A stretch of 45,493 bases of DNA from a virus. Position 1 is the first letter of the stretch; each line of letters begins with the position of its first letter. A model generated the notes under the pieces. The model did not search any database, was not told the DNA's origin, and saw only the letters and a program-made list of their open reading frames with translations. This document shows positions 5,710-14,180 of the stretch, one piece after another. The DNA is taken from IMG/VR virus record IMGVR_UViG_3300050821_003887, positions 1 through 45,493 of that record; one strand, given 5' to 3'. Made by a program: the position numbers and the translations under genes.

Positions 5710-6171
5710 ATGAATCATCATGGCATTCCCGTCCGTCTCGGCTTTGTTGGCAGCACCGGCTCAACGTCTGTTGCTATCTCGCTGATTATTCCCGGCTCTG
5801 CGAATACGCCGTACAACTTCCTGCCTACCGATACTTTGTATATTACATCATTGGTCGGTGGTACAGCTACATCGACGGGTGGGGCAGTTACAAACTCAGT
5901 AAACGGACAATTACTGGCAGCGGCGGCAGGTGCAAGTACGGCGTTTTCGAGTACGCTCCTTTTTTCGTGGGGACTTGTGGGATCATTTACGGATGTTGGA
6001 AGCGAAGCCCTAGCGTGTCCGCAAGGCGTGATTCCAAGCATCCTACAAAATCAAATTGTGTCTACGTCCGGTTTAGGCAATACCCTTTTTCTCAGTGGAT
6101 GCGGTTTTGTGGTCAATGCTCCCGCTGTTACTCGTCCCGCGTTCATGAACGCACAGGTTCCAACAGGATGA
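5710..6171 (+). CDS. Putative small virion protein (153 aa)
   Basis: Starts at ATG 5710 after AAGAGG. The protein is rich in Ser, Thr, Gly and Ala (SLVGGTATSTGGAVTNSVNG, SSTLLFSWGLVGSFTDVGSE), has almost no charged residues and looks all-beta, like phage decoration or fibre-base proteins. No specific family is recognised. It follows a strong extended -10 promoter, as an abundant structural protein might. Other possibility: a small tail or head-completion protein. Confidence 0.6.
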   Translation: MNHHGIPVRLGFVGSTGSTSVAISLIIPGSANTPYNFLPTDTLYITSLVGGTATSTGGAVTNSVNGQLLAAAAGASTAFSSTLLFSWGLVGSFTDVGSEALACPQGVIPSILQNQIVSTSGLGNTLFLSGCGFVVNAPAVTRPAFMNAQVPTG

Positions 6172-6174
6172 TCT

Positions 6175-6378
6175 ATGACCGAAGACATTCACACCCCAAT
6201 CGCCCCGGCGTGGACCCTCTGGCTCTACGCCGATCTCATAGACGGAGAGCCTTATGTCCGCAAACAAAATGCCCGGCGAAACAGCCCGCAAAGCCATAGC
6301 CGACAAAACAGGATGGTCGATCGAGTCGGTAAACAAGTTCTTCACCCGTCACGAATACTTCGCAGCCGAAGGCGTTGA
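6175..6378 (+). CDS. Possible small protein overlapping the next gene (67 aa)
   Basis: ATG 6175 has a plausible site (AGGATGATCT) and codes for MTEDIHTPIAPAWTLWLYAD followed by a stretch that becomes Arg-rich once it overlaps the next gene by 125 bases. The first 27 residues look coding, the rest looks like out-of-frame reading. A short gene that lost its stop is one explanation. It could also be chance. Confidence 0.3.
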   Translation: MTEDIHTPIAPAWTLWLYADLIDGEPYVRKQNARRNSPQSHSRQNRMVDRVGKQVLHPSRILRSRRR

Positions 6379-6634
6379 TGCGCGGGAGATAGACGGCCCC
6401 AACGGGACCACGGTGAAGACTTTCGCCAACTGGCCCTTGTTCAATGCGCTCTTGGCTCACGGCGTCGGTAAGCCCGCTACGTCCGAAGTCGCGGCTGAAG
6501 GTGTCGATCCTTTCGCAGATATTTCAGCAAATGTTGAAAGTGTTCCTTCCGCTGAAGATTTGAATGCCGCCGTGGAGAAAATGACAGGCCATAAGATCAT
6601 CCCGCCCCCGCCAGAGGTAGACGATGGCAATTAG
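6254..6634 (+). CDS. Hypothetical protein upstream of terminase; small-terminase candidate (126 aa)
   Basis: Starts ATG 6254 after GGAGA. The N-terminal half, MSANKMPGETARKAIADKTG followed by WSIESVNKFFTRHEYF, reads like a helix-turn-helix; the middle is hydrophilic and the C-terminus is acidic and Pro-rich (HKIIPPPPEVDDGN). The position directly before the large terminase makes a small terminase/DNA-recognition role possible, but this rests on position and a weak helix-turn-helix impression. It overlaps the following 32-residue gene by 11 bases. Confidence 0.65.
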   Translation: MSANKMPGETARKAIADKTGWSIESVNKFFTRHEYFAAEGVDAREIDGPNGTTVKTFANWPLFNALLAHGVGKPATSEVAAEGVDPFADISANVESVPSAEDLNAAVEKMTGHKIIPPPPEVDDGN

Positions 6635-6722
6635 CTTTGATTGGTCGTGGTCTAAGTTCGCCGTGGGAATTTACATCAATTGGCATAAGCCCGTGCTGTA
6701 TATCATGTGCGGCTGGTTTTGA
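6624..6722 (+). CDS. Tiny Trp-rich protein (32 aa)
   Basis: ATG 6624 (after AGAGG) opens a 32-residue frame with MAISFDWSWSKFAVGIYINW as its first part and five Trp in total, ending CGWF just before the terminase gene. It is amphipathic to hydrophobic and might attach to a membrane. It overlaps the end of the preceding gene. No family is recognised; it could be a translational bridge to the terminase gene. Confidence 0.4.
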   Translation: MAISFDWSWSKFAVGIYINWHKPVLYIMCGWF

Positions 6723-6738
6723 ATTACGGTGAAACGAC

Positions 6739-8754
6739 GTGGGTAACTCCTTCCAGTCCATGCCGAGCCTCATTGAGCCGCAACCGAAAGTTGTGGTCTA
6801 TGGCGGCATCAAAATCCCCAAAGAGAAAAACGCAAACTTGAAAGTCCGCGCATCATTCCGCGATCTCTGTGAGCGGGACGAAGCCGCACGAAAAGAAATA
6901 TGGCGGCTCTGCAAAGAAAACCCGCTCCTGTGGCTCAACCTATTCGGTTTCTCCTTCAGCGTCTTCCAGACGATCGGGGGAGAGGCCGTACAGTCCACAA
7001 CTGTCGTAGACCCCTTCATCACATGGCGGAAGCAAGATGAGTGGATGACCTTAGCGTTCGGTTCGCTAATGACCGGCAAATCGCTCCTGACGGAGAAATC
7101 CCGCGATCTCGGCATGACATGGCTACACCTGTTTCTTTTCGTCCACCAATTCCTTTTTTACAAACAGAGACAACTCTTGACCCTGAGCTATCGCGAAGAA
7201 GAAATCGATCAATTGGTAGGAAGCGTGAGCAAGAGCTACCCCCGCCAAATATCGTCGGATAAAGGTACGCTTTTTGGTAAGATCGATCACTGTCTACACT
7301 ACTTGCCAACGTGGATGATTCCACGCATGGAGCGTAAGTATCTGCATCTTGTAAACATTGATAATGGGAGTCGAATCGATGGTGAATCTACTACAGAACA
7401 AGCGGGTCGATCTGACCGCCGTCACGCACTTTATTTGGATGAATTTGGCATGGTGGAAGCCAAAAAAGCCGCAGGTATTCGCACTTCGTCTGCGAATGTT
7501 GCCCTCTCTCGTTTTGTATGTTCGACACCACAAGGCGTGGGGTCTGAGTTTGCCCGTTGGCGTCACTCTGGTTCTATACCGCTATTCACGGCGGGATGGT
7601 GGGACCAACCCGGCAAGAATGATGGGTTGGAAGTCATTGCGATCGAAGACGGTAAGAAATTCAAATACACTTCTCCTTGGTATCGTAACGAATGCGAGAA
7701 ACTAAAAGACCCGCAAGCCATCGCGACAGAATTGGATATCGACTACATTGCTTCAGGTGCGCCGTTCTTCGATACTGCGATGATCGACTTCTATAAATCA
7801 AAGAACGTGCGGCCCGTCGCCCTTCGGCTACGAATCGAATTTCGGGATAACGTACCGGAAGCACAGATACCCGACACGATACGCCGTCGCGATCTGTCGA
7901 AAGTGAAAGTTACGATCGACCCCAAAGGCCCGTGGTCGCTGTGGGTGCTTCCGGGGATCAAGAACGACTTCGCAGAAGCGGGAGATTATCCCATGCGATT
8001 TTCGTCCGACGCGCGGCTGTTTTTCGGCCAAGACATTTCGATGGGGATGGGAGCAAGCAACAGCGTATGCAGCGTCATGAGAACGCGGGATAGGAACAAG
8101 ATAGCGGAATACACAAGCTCTATCCGCCCGCCCTATGCCTTTGCGAAGGATATGGTTGCAGCCGCGATCTGGTTTGGCGGGGGCATGTTAAGGCCACTTA
8201 TGATTCCAGAAGGCAACGGACAGCCGGGAATCGACTATCTGCGCCAACTGTCTCAGGTGTATCGTTATCCTGAGATTTACCGTGCGCGGACATTGGGGCA
8301 TGTTGTAGAGAAACAAACAGATACTTTAGGCTTTCATTCTTCGCGGACTCGTAAGGCCGCATTACTCGGAAATCTTAGGAGGCAATATGCCGTTGGCCGG
8401 TTTACCAATCACTCTGAGCGATCCCTTGACGAAGCGAAGGATTACATTACTTATCCGAACGGATCGATCGGCCCAGCCTCTTTATTTGCAGAATCGGAAG
8501 ATGTTCGACTTGCGCATGGTGATAGAGTTATTGCGGACGCACTCTGTTGCTGGCCGGGCAACGAGTTTGACCCGGAAGCCAAGCCGGAAGACAAAGAAAA
8601 AGGCTCACCCCTAGACACGATCCATCTCTGTCCACCCGGCTCTCAGGGCTATCGGATGCACAACAAAGAGATGTTCTACGACAAATTCAAGAGGGGGAAG
8701 CCTCTGGATAAGTTGAAGGTGGGAGAGAAATTTCGGATTAGGGATTATATATGA
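6739..8754 (+). CDS. terL: Terminase large subunit
   Basis: The packaging motor ATPase and headful/end nuclease. At 671 residues it has the variant P-loop EKSRDLGMTW (about 119-128), the Walker B LYLDEF (231-236), the coupling motif CSTPQG (261-266), and a C-terminal RNase H-like nuclease with Asp in FFGQDISMGMG (about 428-438) and a late Asp in HGDRVIADAL. The start is GTG 6739 behind GGTGA; the first ATG is 7 codons later. The stop overlaps the next start (ATGA), where an endonuclease gene separates it from the portal gene. Confidence 0.93.
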   Translation: MGNSFQSMPSLIEPQPKVVVYGGIKIPKEKNANLKVRASFRDLCERDEAARKEIWRLCKENPLLWLNLFGFSFSVFQTIGGEAVQSTTVVDPFITWRKQDEWMTLAFGSLMTGKSLLTEKSRDLGMTWLHLFLFVHQFLFYKQRQLLTLSYREEEIDQLVGSVSKSYPRQISSDKGTLFGKIDHCLHYLPTWMIPRMERKYLHLVNIDNGSRIDGESTTEQAGRSDRRHALYLDEFGMVEAKKAAGIRTSSANVALSRFVCSTPQGVGSEFARWRHSGSIPLFTAGWWDQPGKNDGLEVIAIEDGKKFKYTSPWYRNECEKLKDPQAIATELDIDYIASGAPFFDTAMIDFYKSKNVRPVALRLRIEFRDNVPEAQIPDTIRRRDLSKVKVTIDPKGPWSLWVLPGIKNDFAEAGDYPMRFSSDARLFFGQDISMGMGASNSVCSVMRTRDRNKIAEYTSSIRPPYAFAKDMVAAAIWFGGGMLRPLMIPEGNGQPGIDYLRQLSQVYRYPEIYRARTLGHVVEKQTDTLGFHSSRTRKAALLGNLRRQYAVGRFTNHSERSLDEAKDYITYPNGSIGPASLFAESEDVRLAHGDRVIADALCCWPGNEFDPEAKPEDKEKGSPLDTIHLCPPGSQGYRMHNKEMFYDKFKRGKPLDKLKVGEKFRIRDYI

Positions 8755-9233
8755 AAACTTCGACTCCCTATCGGTCTGAATATTATCAGAAAAACCGCGA
8801 ACGTATTCGAGCGGCACAACGGCGATATGAATCTACGCCTATTGCACACGCCAAGCGGAGAGAGCGGGAATCTCGACGTTATCAGGCTAATAAAATTAAT
8901 ATAAACGCATATCATCGTGATTGGCGAAAATCGCAAAATCGTTGCGGTCTTTACTCTCGCTTGCGAGCCATGCGTGACAGGTACGGTGTAACGGAAACGG
9001 CCTTTTGGCAGATGTGGACGGCTCAGAATGGGTGCTGTGCGATTTGTGGCTGTGCGTTATCGTTGGGCCATCCTCGGCAAGATACGGCGGTCACGATCGA
9101 TCACGATCATGATAGCGGGAAAGTGCGTGGATTATTGTGTCGCCGCCACAATTTGCTATTAGGTCATGCTGACGATAAAATTGACATGCTACAGCGTGCG
9201 ATTAAGTACCTTCAGAACGAAGGCGTAGAGTGA
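8751..9233 (+). CDS. Endonuclease VII/HNH-type homing endonuclease
   Basis: A 160-residue protein with a long basic N-terminal helix region and the endonuclease VII signature: C-x2-C in CCAICG (about 95-100), the catalytic/metal segment IDHDHDSGKVRG (116-127) and LLCRRHN (128-134), where the usual last Cys of C-x2-C is His. It ends with a short helix (DKIDMLQRAIKYLQNEG). It begins with an ATGA overlap onto terL and stops four bases before the portal start, so it looks inserted neatly between two conserved genes. Free-standing relatives commonly act as homing endonucleases. Confidence 0.85.
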   Translation: MKTSTPYRSEYYQKNRERIRAAQRRYESTPIAHAKRRERESRRYQANKININAYHRDWRKSQNRCGLYSRLRAMRDRYGVTETAFWQMWTAQNGCCAICGCALSLGHPRQDTAVTIDHDHDSGKVRGLLCRRHNLLLGHADDKIDMLQRAIKYLQNEGVE

Positions 9234-9237
9234 TATT

Positions 9238-11190
9238 ATGCCCGTTGATTTGCTGAACAGCGTTAGACCGGGGGACTTTCTTGCCGAAGCGCACAGGGGA
9301 TGGAAGCGCTTTGCCCCCCAACGTGAACAGATGAAATTCTTGTGTAAGCTCCTGATGAGTAGTTCAAGCGGGCTGGATGATGGTCAAGGCACGTTTGATA
9401 ATCCTCTCCCATTGATGTTCAATGCGGTGCGCGTATTAGTGCCTCAACTAGTGATGAGTTTTCCGAGACACGTCATCGATACTCCTTATTTGCCTGCTAG
9501 ACAATATGCGGAGAATCTTTCGCTTGCACTAAGTCTTGCGGATAAAAAACAACGAATCACAGACGTATACCGTACCATTATCGTGGACGCCTTAGTGTCG
9601 TTGGGGATCATGAAGACCGGCCTAGCAGCGGGCGGGGATGTGATGGAGATTATAGGAGAAGACGGTGGAACACAAACGATTGACAATGGTTCTGTTTATA
9701 CTGAGCGTGTCTCTTTTGACCGGTTTATCGCTGATCCTGATAGTCGTGAATACCTGTTTTCCGACGCCCGGTTTTTGGGTAATATTCTCCGTGTTCCTCG
9801 GCAAATCTTGTTGGACGATAATAGATACGATCACGACATGGTAATGCGACTCGCTAAAGCTGATGATGAGTCGAGCGAGACAAATCGTGTCTCTAACTTG
9901 TCGATGGAGAATATTAACTCCACGGAAAATTCGGAGCTAGAAGATATCGTGGAGATTGCGGAAATTTGGATTCCCTCGGCTAATGCCGTCGTCACTGTGC
10001 CGGGCGATACAGAGCAAGAAATCACTGATTTCATTGCGGTGGCGACGTACAATGGTGTGACTGAAGGCCCCTTCACTTTTTTGACGCTCTGCCCACCGAT
10101 CCCCGATAATCCTATTCCCGTCCCGCTCATGGCCGTGCTTTATAAGCTGGAATTAGCGGCGAATCGATCGTGCAATAAGATCATGGAACAAGCCGATCGG
10201 CAGAAAGACATTATCTTCTATCGCTCCGGCGAAGTTGAAGCCGCGAAGATGGTCAAGGATGCCGAAGACGGGATGATGGTTTCCTGTGACGATCCGAGCG
10301 CGATTGTCGTGACTAAACTCGGCGGACAAGAAGCGACGAATGAAGAACACCTGTCGATGTTGATGCAAGAGTTTAACATGCTGGCGGGAAACACCGACAC
10401 TCTTGGCGGATACCAGACCGCCGCGAAGTCGGCTACTGCCGCGAACATCTTGCAACAAAATACGGGGATCAATCTGGCCGATATGCAGAATGCGATCTAC
10501 AAAGCAGCGGGAGATGAGGCACGCAAGCGGGCGTTCTACATCCACACGAATCCGCTCTTGAATACGCTCATCAGCAAGAAACAAATGTCACCCGGCCAAC
10601 TGGCCGTGGGGCCGAATGGTGCGCCTACGTGGGTGCAGCCACCTATGGTGCAAGAAGTTCAACAACTTTTGACCCCGGAACAGCGGAGCGGAGATTTTCT
10701 TGATTTGGTCTTTACCATTGAACCTGAGAGTTTAGGTCGGATGGATTCTAAACAACGGCTTCAGCAGGAGCTTCAATTCTGCCAAGTCGTGATGCCCGGC
10801 ATCATGGCAGCGGCACAAGCAGCTATGGCTCTCGGTATGGGCTTCGACGCGGCTACGATGCTCTGGCGTGTATCGAAAGACATGGGCATTCAATTCATGG
10901 ATCAAGTGCTATTCTCCCCGCAAATTCAAATGAAAGGGGCGATGGAGTACAATCGTATCCAGCAAGCGACAGGTGAAGGTGTGCCGCCTAATCAGCAAGA
11001 GGGGCAGTTAGGGCCAGCGATGCAGCAGAACGGAGCGCCCGGTCAGGTGCAAGCGCCCCCGCCCACTCCACAGCTTCAACAGAACCGTGGGGCGCAGGCG
11101 GGGGCAGAGGATACACAACGTCTTCTCCGACAGGCGTTTCTCTCTAAGGGGCCGGGGCCAGCGGGACCAGCTAACTTAAATGCGACATAA
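9238..11190 (+). CDS. Portal protein
   Basis: A 650-residue protein in the position of the portal, directly downstream of terL. It has the early region with FDNPLPLMFNAVRVLVPQ, a central mixed domain (RVSFDRFIADPDSREYLFSD), a helical stem with NRSCNKIMEQADRQKD, and ADTLGGYQTA-like loops followed by AAKSATAANILQQNTG, which is typical of podovirus-type portals. The C-terminus is Gln/Pro/Gly-rich (from about residue 575). The portal forms the dodecameric DNA channel at one capsid vertex and nucleates head assembly. Confidence 0.85.
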   Translation: MPVDLLNSVRPGDFLAEAHRGWKRFAPQREQMKFLCKLLMSSSSGLDDGQGTFDNPLPLMFNAVRVLVPQLVMSFPRHVIDTPYLPARQYAENLSLALSLADKKQRITDVYRTIIVDALVSLGIMKTGLAAGGDVMEIIGEDGGTQTIDNGSVYTERVSFDRFIADPDSREYLFSDARFLGNILRVPRQILLDDNRYDHDMVMRLAKADDESSETNRVSNLSMENINSTENSELEDIVEIAEIWIPSANAVVTVPGDTEQEITDFIAVATYNGVTEGPFTFLTLCPPIPDNPIPVPLMAVLYKLELAANRSCNKIMEQADRQKDIIFYRSGEVEAAKMVKDAEDGMMVSCDDPSAIVVTKLGGQEATNEEHLSMLMQEFNMLAGNTDTLGGYQTAAKSATAANILQQNTGINLADMQNAIYKAAGDEARKRAFYIHTNPLLNTLISKKQMSPGQLAVGPNGAPTWVQPPMVQEVQQLLTPEQRSGDFLDLVFTIEPESLGRMDSKQRLQQELQFCQVVMPGIMAAAQAAMALGMGFDAATMLWRVSKDMGIQFMDQVLFSPQIQMKGAMEYNRIQQATGEGVPPNQQEGQLGPAMQQNGAPGQVQAPPPTPQLQQNRGAQAGAEDTQRLLRQAFLSKGPGPAGPANLNAT

Positions 11191-11194
11191 GAAT

Positions 11195-11223
11195 TTGCAT
11201 CAGCGGGAAACGTAGTGTAGAAT
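11195..11223 (+). promoter_or_regulatory. Promoter TTGCAT-17-TAGAAT
   Basis: The -35 TTGCAT (11195-11200) and -10 TAGAAT (11218-11223) are 17 bases apart, in the gap after the portal gene and before the gene at 11238, which has GAGGAAATT before its ATG. Confidence 0.55.
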
Positions 11224-11237
11224 GATCTGAGGAAATT

Positions 11238-11582
11238 ATGGCCAAACCGAACCCGAAAAGCCCGGACCCTAAAAACGTCAAATATCGAACATCACCGAAT
11301 GGCTTCCATCAAGGGGAGTCCGATTATGATCTCCCTGATGCCGAAACCGAGAATGACGCCAAGATTCTAGCCGAAGCCGCAAAGATCAAGAGCGAGCCGA
11401 ATCGGCATCAGAAAGCCGTCGCTCATCTAAAAAAGAAGAAAGACGCAGAGAAGGCGGAAAGTGACCCACGGGCAGGATTTATTGCAAAGACTGGCGAACG
11501 CCTGAAGCGGGTCTTCGGGGAGGATGCCGGGGAAGCTGATGGCGGGCCGTCTTACGGGCGCGGGAGGCCGATGCACTCATGA
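11238..11582 (+). CDS. Small charged head-region protein with C-terminal KTGxRLK motif (114 aa)
   Basis: Lys/Asp/Glu-rich and likely flexible or helical (DAKILAEAAKIKSEPNRHQK, VAHLKKKKDAEKAE). Near its end (residues 84-95) is KTGERLKRVFGE, a motif also present at the C-terminus of the next protein and, in shorter form, of the scaffold. Position between portal and scaffold suggests a minor head, internal or assembly protein. No family is recognised. Its stop overlaps the next start (ATGA). Confidence 0.65.
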   Translation: MAKPNPKSPDPKNVKYRTSPNGFHQGESDYDLPDAETENDAKILAEAAKIKSEPNRHQKAVAHLKKKKDAEKAESDPRAGFIAKTGERLKRVFGEDAGEADGGPSYGRGRPMHS

Positions 11583-11914
11583 AAGACTACACCAAAGATT
11601 CCGTCCCCGATTTTACTGGTAGTGGGGAAAATGCGGGCAAAATTGTAAGCGGGCTACACGCCGGAAAGAACTACAGCGATCTCGAGGACGAGCAAAAAGC
11701 TGATCTTGCGTCCAGCGATGCGGATACGCTGAAGAAACACGCGGAAATTCATCAACATCCACCTCGGTTGAAGGCCGCGATGCAGAACCTTCACGGACAG
11801 AAGCAAGCGATCAATACGGCCCATAGCCATGCGCGTCGCTCCCTCTACAACAAGACGGGACAGCGATTGAAAGAAGTGTATGGGGAGTTTGGGGATGAGA
11901 GTGAGAGTGAGTGA
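11579..11914 (+). CDS. Small helical head-region protein with C-terminal KTGxRLK motif (111 aa)
   Basis: Overlaps its neighbour by ATGA. It is hydrophilic and His/Lys/Asp-rich, with helices around KADLASSDADTLKKHAEIHQ and RLKAAMQNLHGQKQAINTAH. Residues 92-103 read KTGQRLKEVYGE, close to KTGERLKRVFGE in the preceding protein, followed by an acidic tail. The two genes may be diverged tandem paralogues, or carry a shared docking peptide. Role in the head is inferred from position only. Confidence 0.65.
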   Translation: MKDYTKDSVPDFTGSGENAGKIVSGLHAGKNYSDLEDEQKADLASSDADTLKKHAEIHQHPPRLKAAMQNLHGQKQAINTAHSHARRSLYNKTGQRLKEVYGEFGDESESE

Positions 11915-12150
11915 TGGCGATTCACATCAAGAAATCTCATCAAGGGCTACTCCACAAGAATTTGGGGGTAGCACAGGGTAAACCGATCCCTGCTGGTAAA
12001 CTTGCGAAGGCCGAGAAATCACCTTCTCCCGCTGTGAGAAAGCGGGCTGTATTCGCCGCCAACGCAAAGAAATGGCATCACGGCGGGAGCAAAGCAAAAG
12101 GAATGTCCAAGAGCTTCCACAGTAACTTCAAGAAAGCCTTTCCTTCATAA
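11914..12150 (+). CDS. Small basic protein (78 aa)
   Basis: The frame can start at GTG 11911 or ATG 11914; the ATG overlaps the previous stop (TGATG) and is preferred. It is very basic (HIKKSHQGLLHKNLGVAQGK, AVRKRAVFAANAKKWHHGGS, KAKGMSKSFHSNFKKAFPS). Small Lys-rich proteins with RKRAxFAxNAKKW are seen near head genes of podoviruses and may bind DNA or be packaged, but their role is not established. Confidence 0.7.
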   Translation: MAIHIKKSHQGLLHKNLGVAQGKPIPAGKLAKAEKSPSPAVRKRAVFAANAKKWHHGGSKAKGMSKSFHSNFKKAFPS

Positions 12151-12163
12151 TAGGAGCATCCGC

Positions 12164-12583
12164 ATGTCCGCAGTCAAAGACTTTCGTGAATCGTTGTCTT
12201 CCCCTCTGCCGCCCGATCGGCCCATGATTCCCGTGTCATTGGGGGAATTGCTTGATAAGATTTCGATCTTGCGGATTAAACTAAGGCGGCTTTCTGATGA
12301 ACAGAAAAAGCTCTACGTCCTAAGTGAGTTAGATTGTCTACAAGCGGTGTTGGGGGACACAAAATACTGTGACACGTATCTCAAAGAATTTGAGTACTTA
12401 AATAGCATCATTTGGGATGCGGTGGATGATTACGACAAGAACTATGGGAAGTGTGGCGGCTACGATCATGCTGAGCAAGCGGCGCAAGTCGCCCACGAAA
12501 CAAACTTGAAACGCTTCGCTCTCAAAGACAAAGTGAACCGAGAATTTAACTCTGTGATTCGGGAACAAAAGGGGTTTGCATGA
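12164..12583 (+). CDS. DUF6165-like protein
   Basis: Begins after TAGGAG. The segment MIPVSLGELLDKISILRIKL (about 21-40) and the later helices (KEFEYLNSIIWDAVDD; KDKVNREFNSVIREQKG) match the pattern of DUF6165 proteins: an IPVSxGELxDKISIL signature, then LxxLNxxLW and a final IN-x-x-x-S helix. In bacteria such proteins are found near glycosyltransferases. Here it is followed, with overlap, by a GT9-like glycosyltransferase. The biochemical role is unknown. Confidence 0.75.
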   Translation: MSAVKDFRESLSSPLPPDRPMIPVSLGELLDKISILRIKLRRLSDEQKKLYVLSELDCLQAVLGDTKYCDTYLKEFEYLNSIIWDAVDDYDKNYGKCGGYDHAEQAAQVAHETNLKRFALKDKVNREFNSVIREQKGFA

Positions 12584-13242
12584 TAGCGAAGTCGAGCGGG
12601 AAGACGGGCGATCTCTTGTATGGCCTTCCGTGCGCAATCGCGAAAGGCTGCGATAGTCTCGTCCTGTTCAGAGGCGAGTGGGGCGATCCTCGTGAAGTGC
12701 GGGACCGTCTACAGCCGCTTATCCCCGATTGGAAAATCTGTTGTGAGCCGAACCGCTGGCCTCCTGAGTGCGTCGATCTTGACGCCTTCCGTAAATGCCC
12801 ACGACTTTTCCAGCAGCATTTCACACTCTCCCACGCGGAAATGACAGGCGTCGATCCCGCCGTATATGATAAGCCGTGGATCGAAGTCGATCCCTACATC
12901 GCGCACCATATCATCGTGAGTCGGAGCTTCAACACGCGGGGATCGTTCCCTTACGAACGGATGTGCCGAGACTTAGGGGGTGACGTGGGATTTGTCGGTA
13001 CACGGCGGGAGTGGGACGACTTCTGCCGTTTGTTTCCTGCGTGTAGAGCCGCGTTTGTCGATGCGTTGAATCTACGGGAACTTGCACAAGTAATAGCGGG
13101 AGCGGATACATTCATCGGTAATCCATCTGCGCCTTTAGCAATCGCAGAGGCGATGAAACACCCACGTATTTACATCGAGCGTAATACAGCGGCGGATCAA
13201 ATTTTCGCAGATCGAGGCTTGAGCATAGGAATAGCAGTATGA
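12580..13242 (+). CDS. GT9/heptosyltransferase-like glycosyltransferase
   Basis: A 220-residue protein, short for the family, with KTGDLLYGLPCAIAKG at its start (like the GDhhhxxP start of GT-B enzymes), FVGTRREWDDFCRLF (about 145-159), and the acceptor/donor-site run LNLRELAQVIAGADTFIGNP (about 168-187) followed by SAPLAIAEAMKHP. That order is typical of GT9-type GT-B folds. It is coupled to the DUF6165-like gene (ATGA) and to the next small gene (ATGA). The N-terminal domain appears compact. The acceptor is unknown. Confidence 0.7.
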   Translation: MIAKSSGKTGDLLYGLPCAIAKGCDSLVLFRGEWGDPREVRDRLQPLIPDWKICCEPNRWPPECVDLDAFRKCPRLFQQHFTLSHAEMTGVDPAVYDKPWIEVDPYIAHHIIVSRSFNTRGSFPYERMCRDLGGDVGFVGTRREWDDFCRLFPACRAAFVDALNLRELAQVIAGADTFIGNPSAPLAIAEAMKHPRIYIERNTAADQIFADRGLSIGIAV

Positions 13243-13430
13243 AATCCACGAAAGAAATTGAATCGGCGGTGGCGGCTTTGACTAACGCCGTTAAGGAGAT
13301 GGACGCAGCGGAACAAGATATGCGGTATCACCGTAATAGTCTGTCTTCCGCTGAATTGCGGGTCGAGAACGCGAAGAAAAGCTTAGTGACGGCAAAGGCC
13401 ACATTGGATACCGCTACACAAATCACGTAG
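13239..13430 (+). CDS. Small coiled-coil protein (63 aa)
   Basis: Starts with an ATGA overlap. Almost the whole protein is one predicted helix with heptad-like spacing (ESAVAALTNAVKEMDAAEQD, SAELRVENAKKSLVTAKATL). No family is recognised. It lies between a glycosyltransferase and a methyltransferase in a coupled run. Confidence 0.65.
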   Translation: MKSTKEIESAVAALTNAVKEMDAAEQDMRYHRNSLSSAELRVENAKKSLVTAKATLDTATQIT

Positions 13431-13438
13431 AGGCTTAA

Positions 13439-14140
13439 ATGGAAATGGATTACTCGCAAGCTGGCGAAGTGAGTTGGATTCTCAAGAACGTCCGCCTACC
13501 GGAGATGGGATACTTCGTAGACGTAGGCGCTCACGACGGACGCACGGATTCTAATACCTATTGGTTCGAGAAAATGATGGGGTGGAAGGGTCTGTGTATC
13601 GAGCCTCACCCTCAGATGGGCCAGCTTCTCCACGCGCATCGGAAATGTAAGATCGCTCAATGTGCGGTCGGTACACAAGCTTGCGCTCGGTTCTTTATCT
13701 CCGAGATTTCCTCATGGAGCGGGACAACTCCGCCGAAAGGCAACTATCATGAGATGGTCGTACCCATGCTCAGGCTCGATATGGTATTGAGGCAAGCGAG
13801 CCTCCCGCGTGTTGACGTATTGAGCATCGATACGGAAGGGACGGAACTTGATGTACTATCTACGATCGGCCTTGATTCATGGGCCGTGAAGGCTTTGATT
13901 GTGGAATGGGATTCTCAGAGTCGAGAGGATGGGAATCATGAAAATGAAATACGCGAGTACATGGCGGCGTATCATTACTATGATTTTGGGGCGAAGATTG
14001 GCGCGAACTTAATTTATGTGAGAAAAGGATATCAAAATGCCGTTCAAGTCGGAAAGTCAGAGGAAATTTCTGTGGGCGAAACATCCGGCTATTGCGAAGC
14101 GGTGGGCCAAGGAATTTCCGAACCAAAAGAAGTTGCCTAA
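13439..14140 (+). CDS. FkbM-family methyltransferase
   Basis: A SAM-dependent methyltransferase with motif I as FVDVGAHDGRTDSN (26-39), the acidic loop CIEPHPQM (53-60) and the FkbM hallmark SIDTEGTELDVL (129-140), followed by VEWDSQ. FkbM enzymes methylate sugar or small-molecule hydroxyls. Start ATG 13439 has AGAGG; a second ATG (13445) is possible. The last 35 residues (after YVRKG) overlap another real gene out of frame and probably arose by loss of an original stop. It continues the sugar-modification run. Confidence 0.8.
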   Translation: MEMDYSQAGEVSWILKNVRLPEMGYFVDVGAHDGRTDSNTYWFEKMMGWKGLCIEPHPQMGQLLHAHRKCKIAQCAVGTQACARFFISEISSWSGTTPPKGNYHEMVVPMLRLDMVLRQASLPRVDVLSIDTEGTELDVLSTIGLDSWAVKALIVEWDSQSREDGNHENEIREYMAAYHYYDFGAKIGANLIYVRKGYQNAVQVGKSEEISVGETSGYCEAVGQGISEPKEVA

Positions 14141-14180
14141 GCGGGTGAAGAAGAAAAAGAAAGTGCATAGGTTAGCATGA
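14037..14180 (+). CDS. Small basic phage protein of the MPFKSxxQRxF type (47 aa)
   Basis: A 47-residue frame, MPFKSESQRKFLWAKHP followed by IAKRWAKEFPNQKKLP and a Lys-rich tail, matches a family often seen in phage head regions (MPFKS-x-x-QR-x-F-x-x-AKHP-x-IA-x-RWAKE). ATG 14037 follows AAAGGATATCAAA. It lies within the 3' part of the FkbM-type gene in another frame, overlapping by 104 bases, and overlaps the next gene by ATGA. Function unknown; the charge suggests nucleic-acid binding. Confidence 0.75.
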   Translation: MPFKSESQRKFLWAKHPAIAKRWAKEFPNQKKLPKRVKKKKKVHRLA

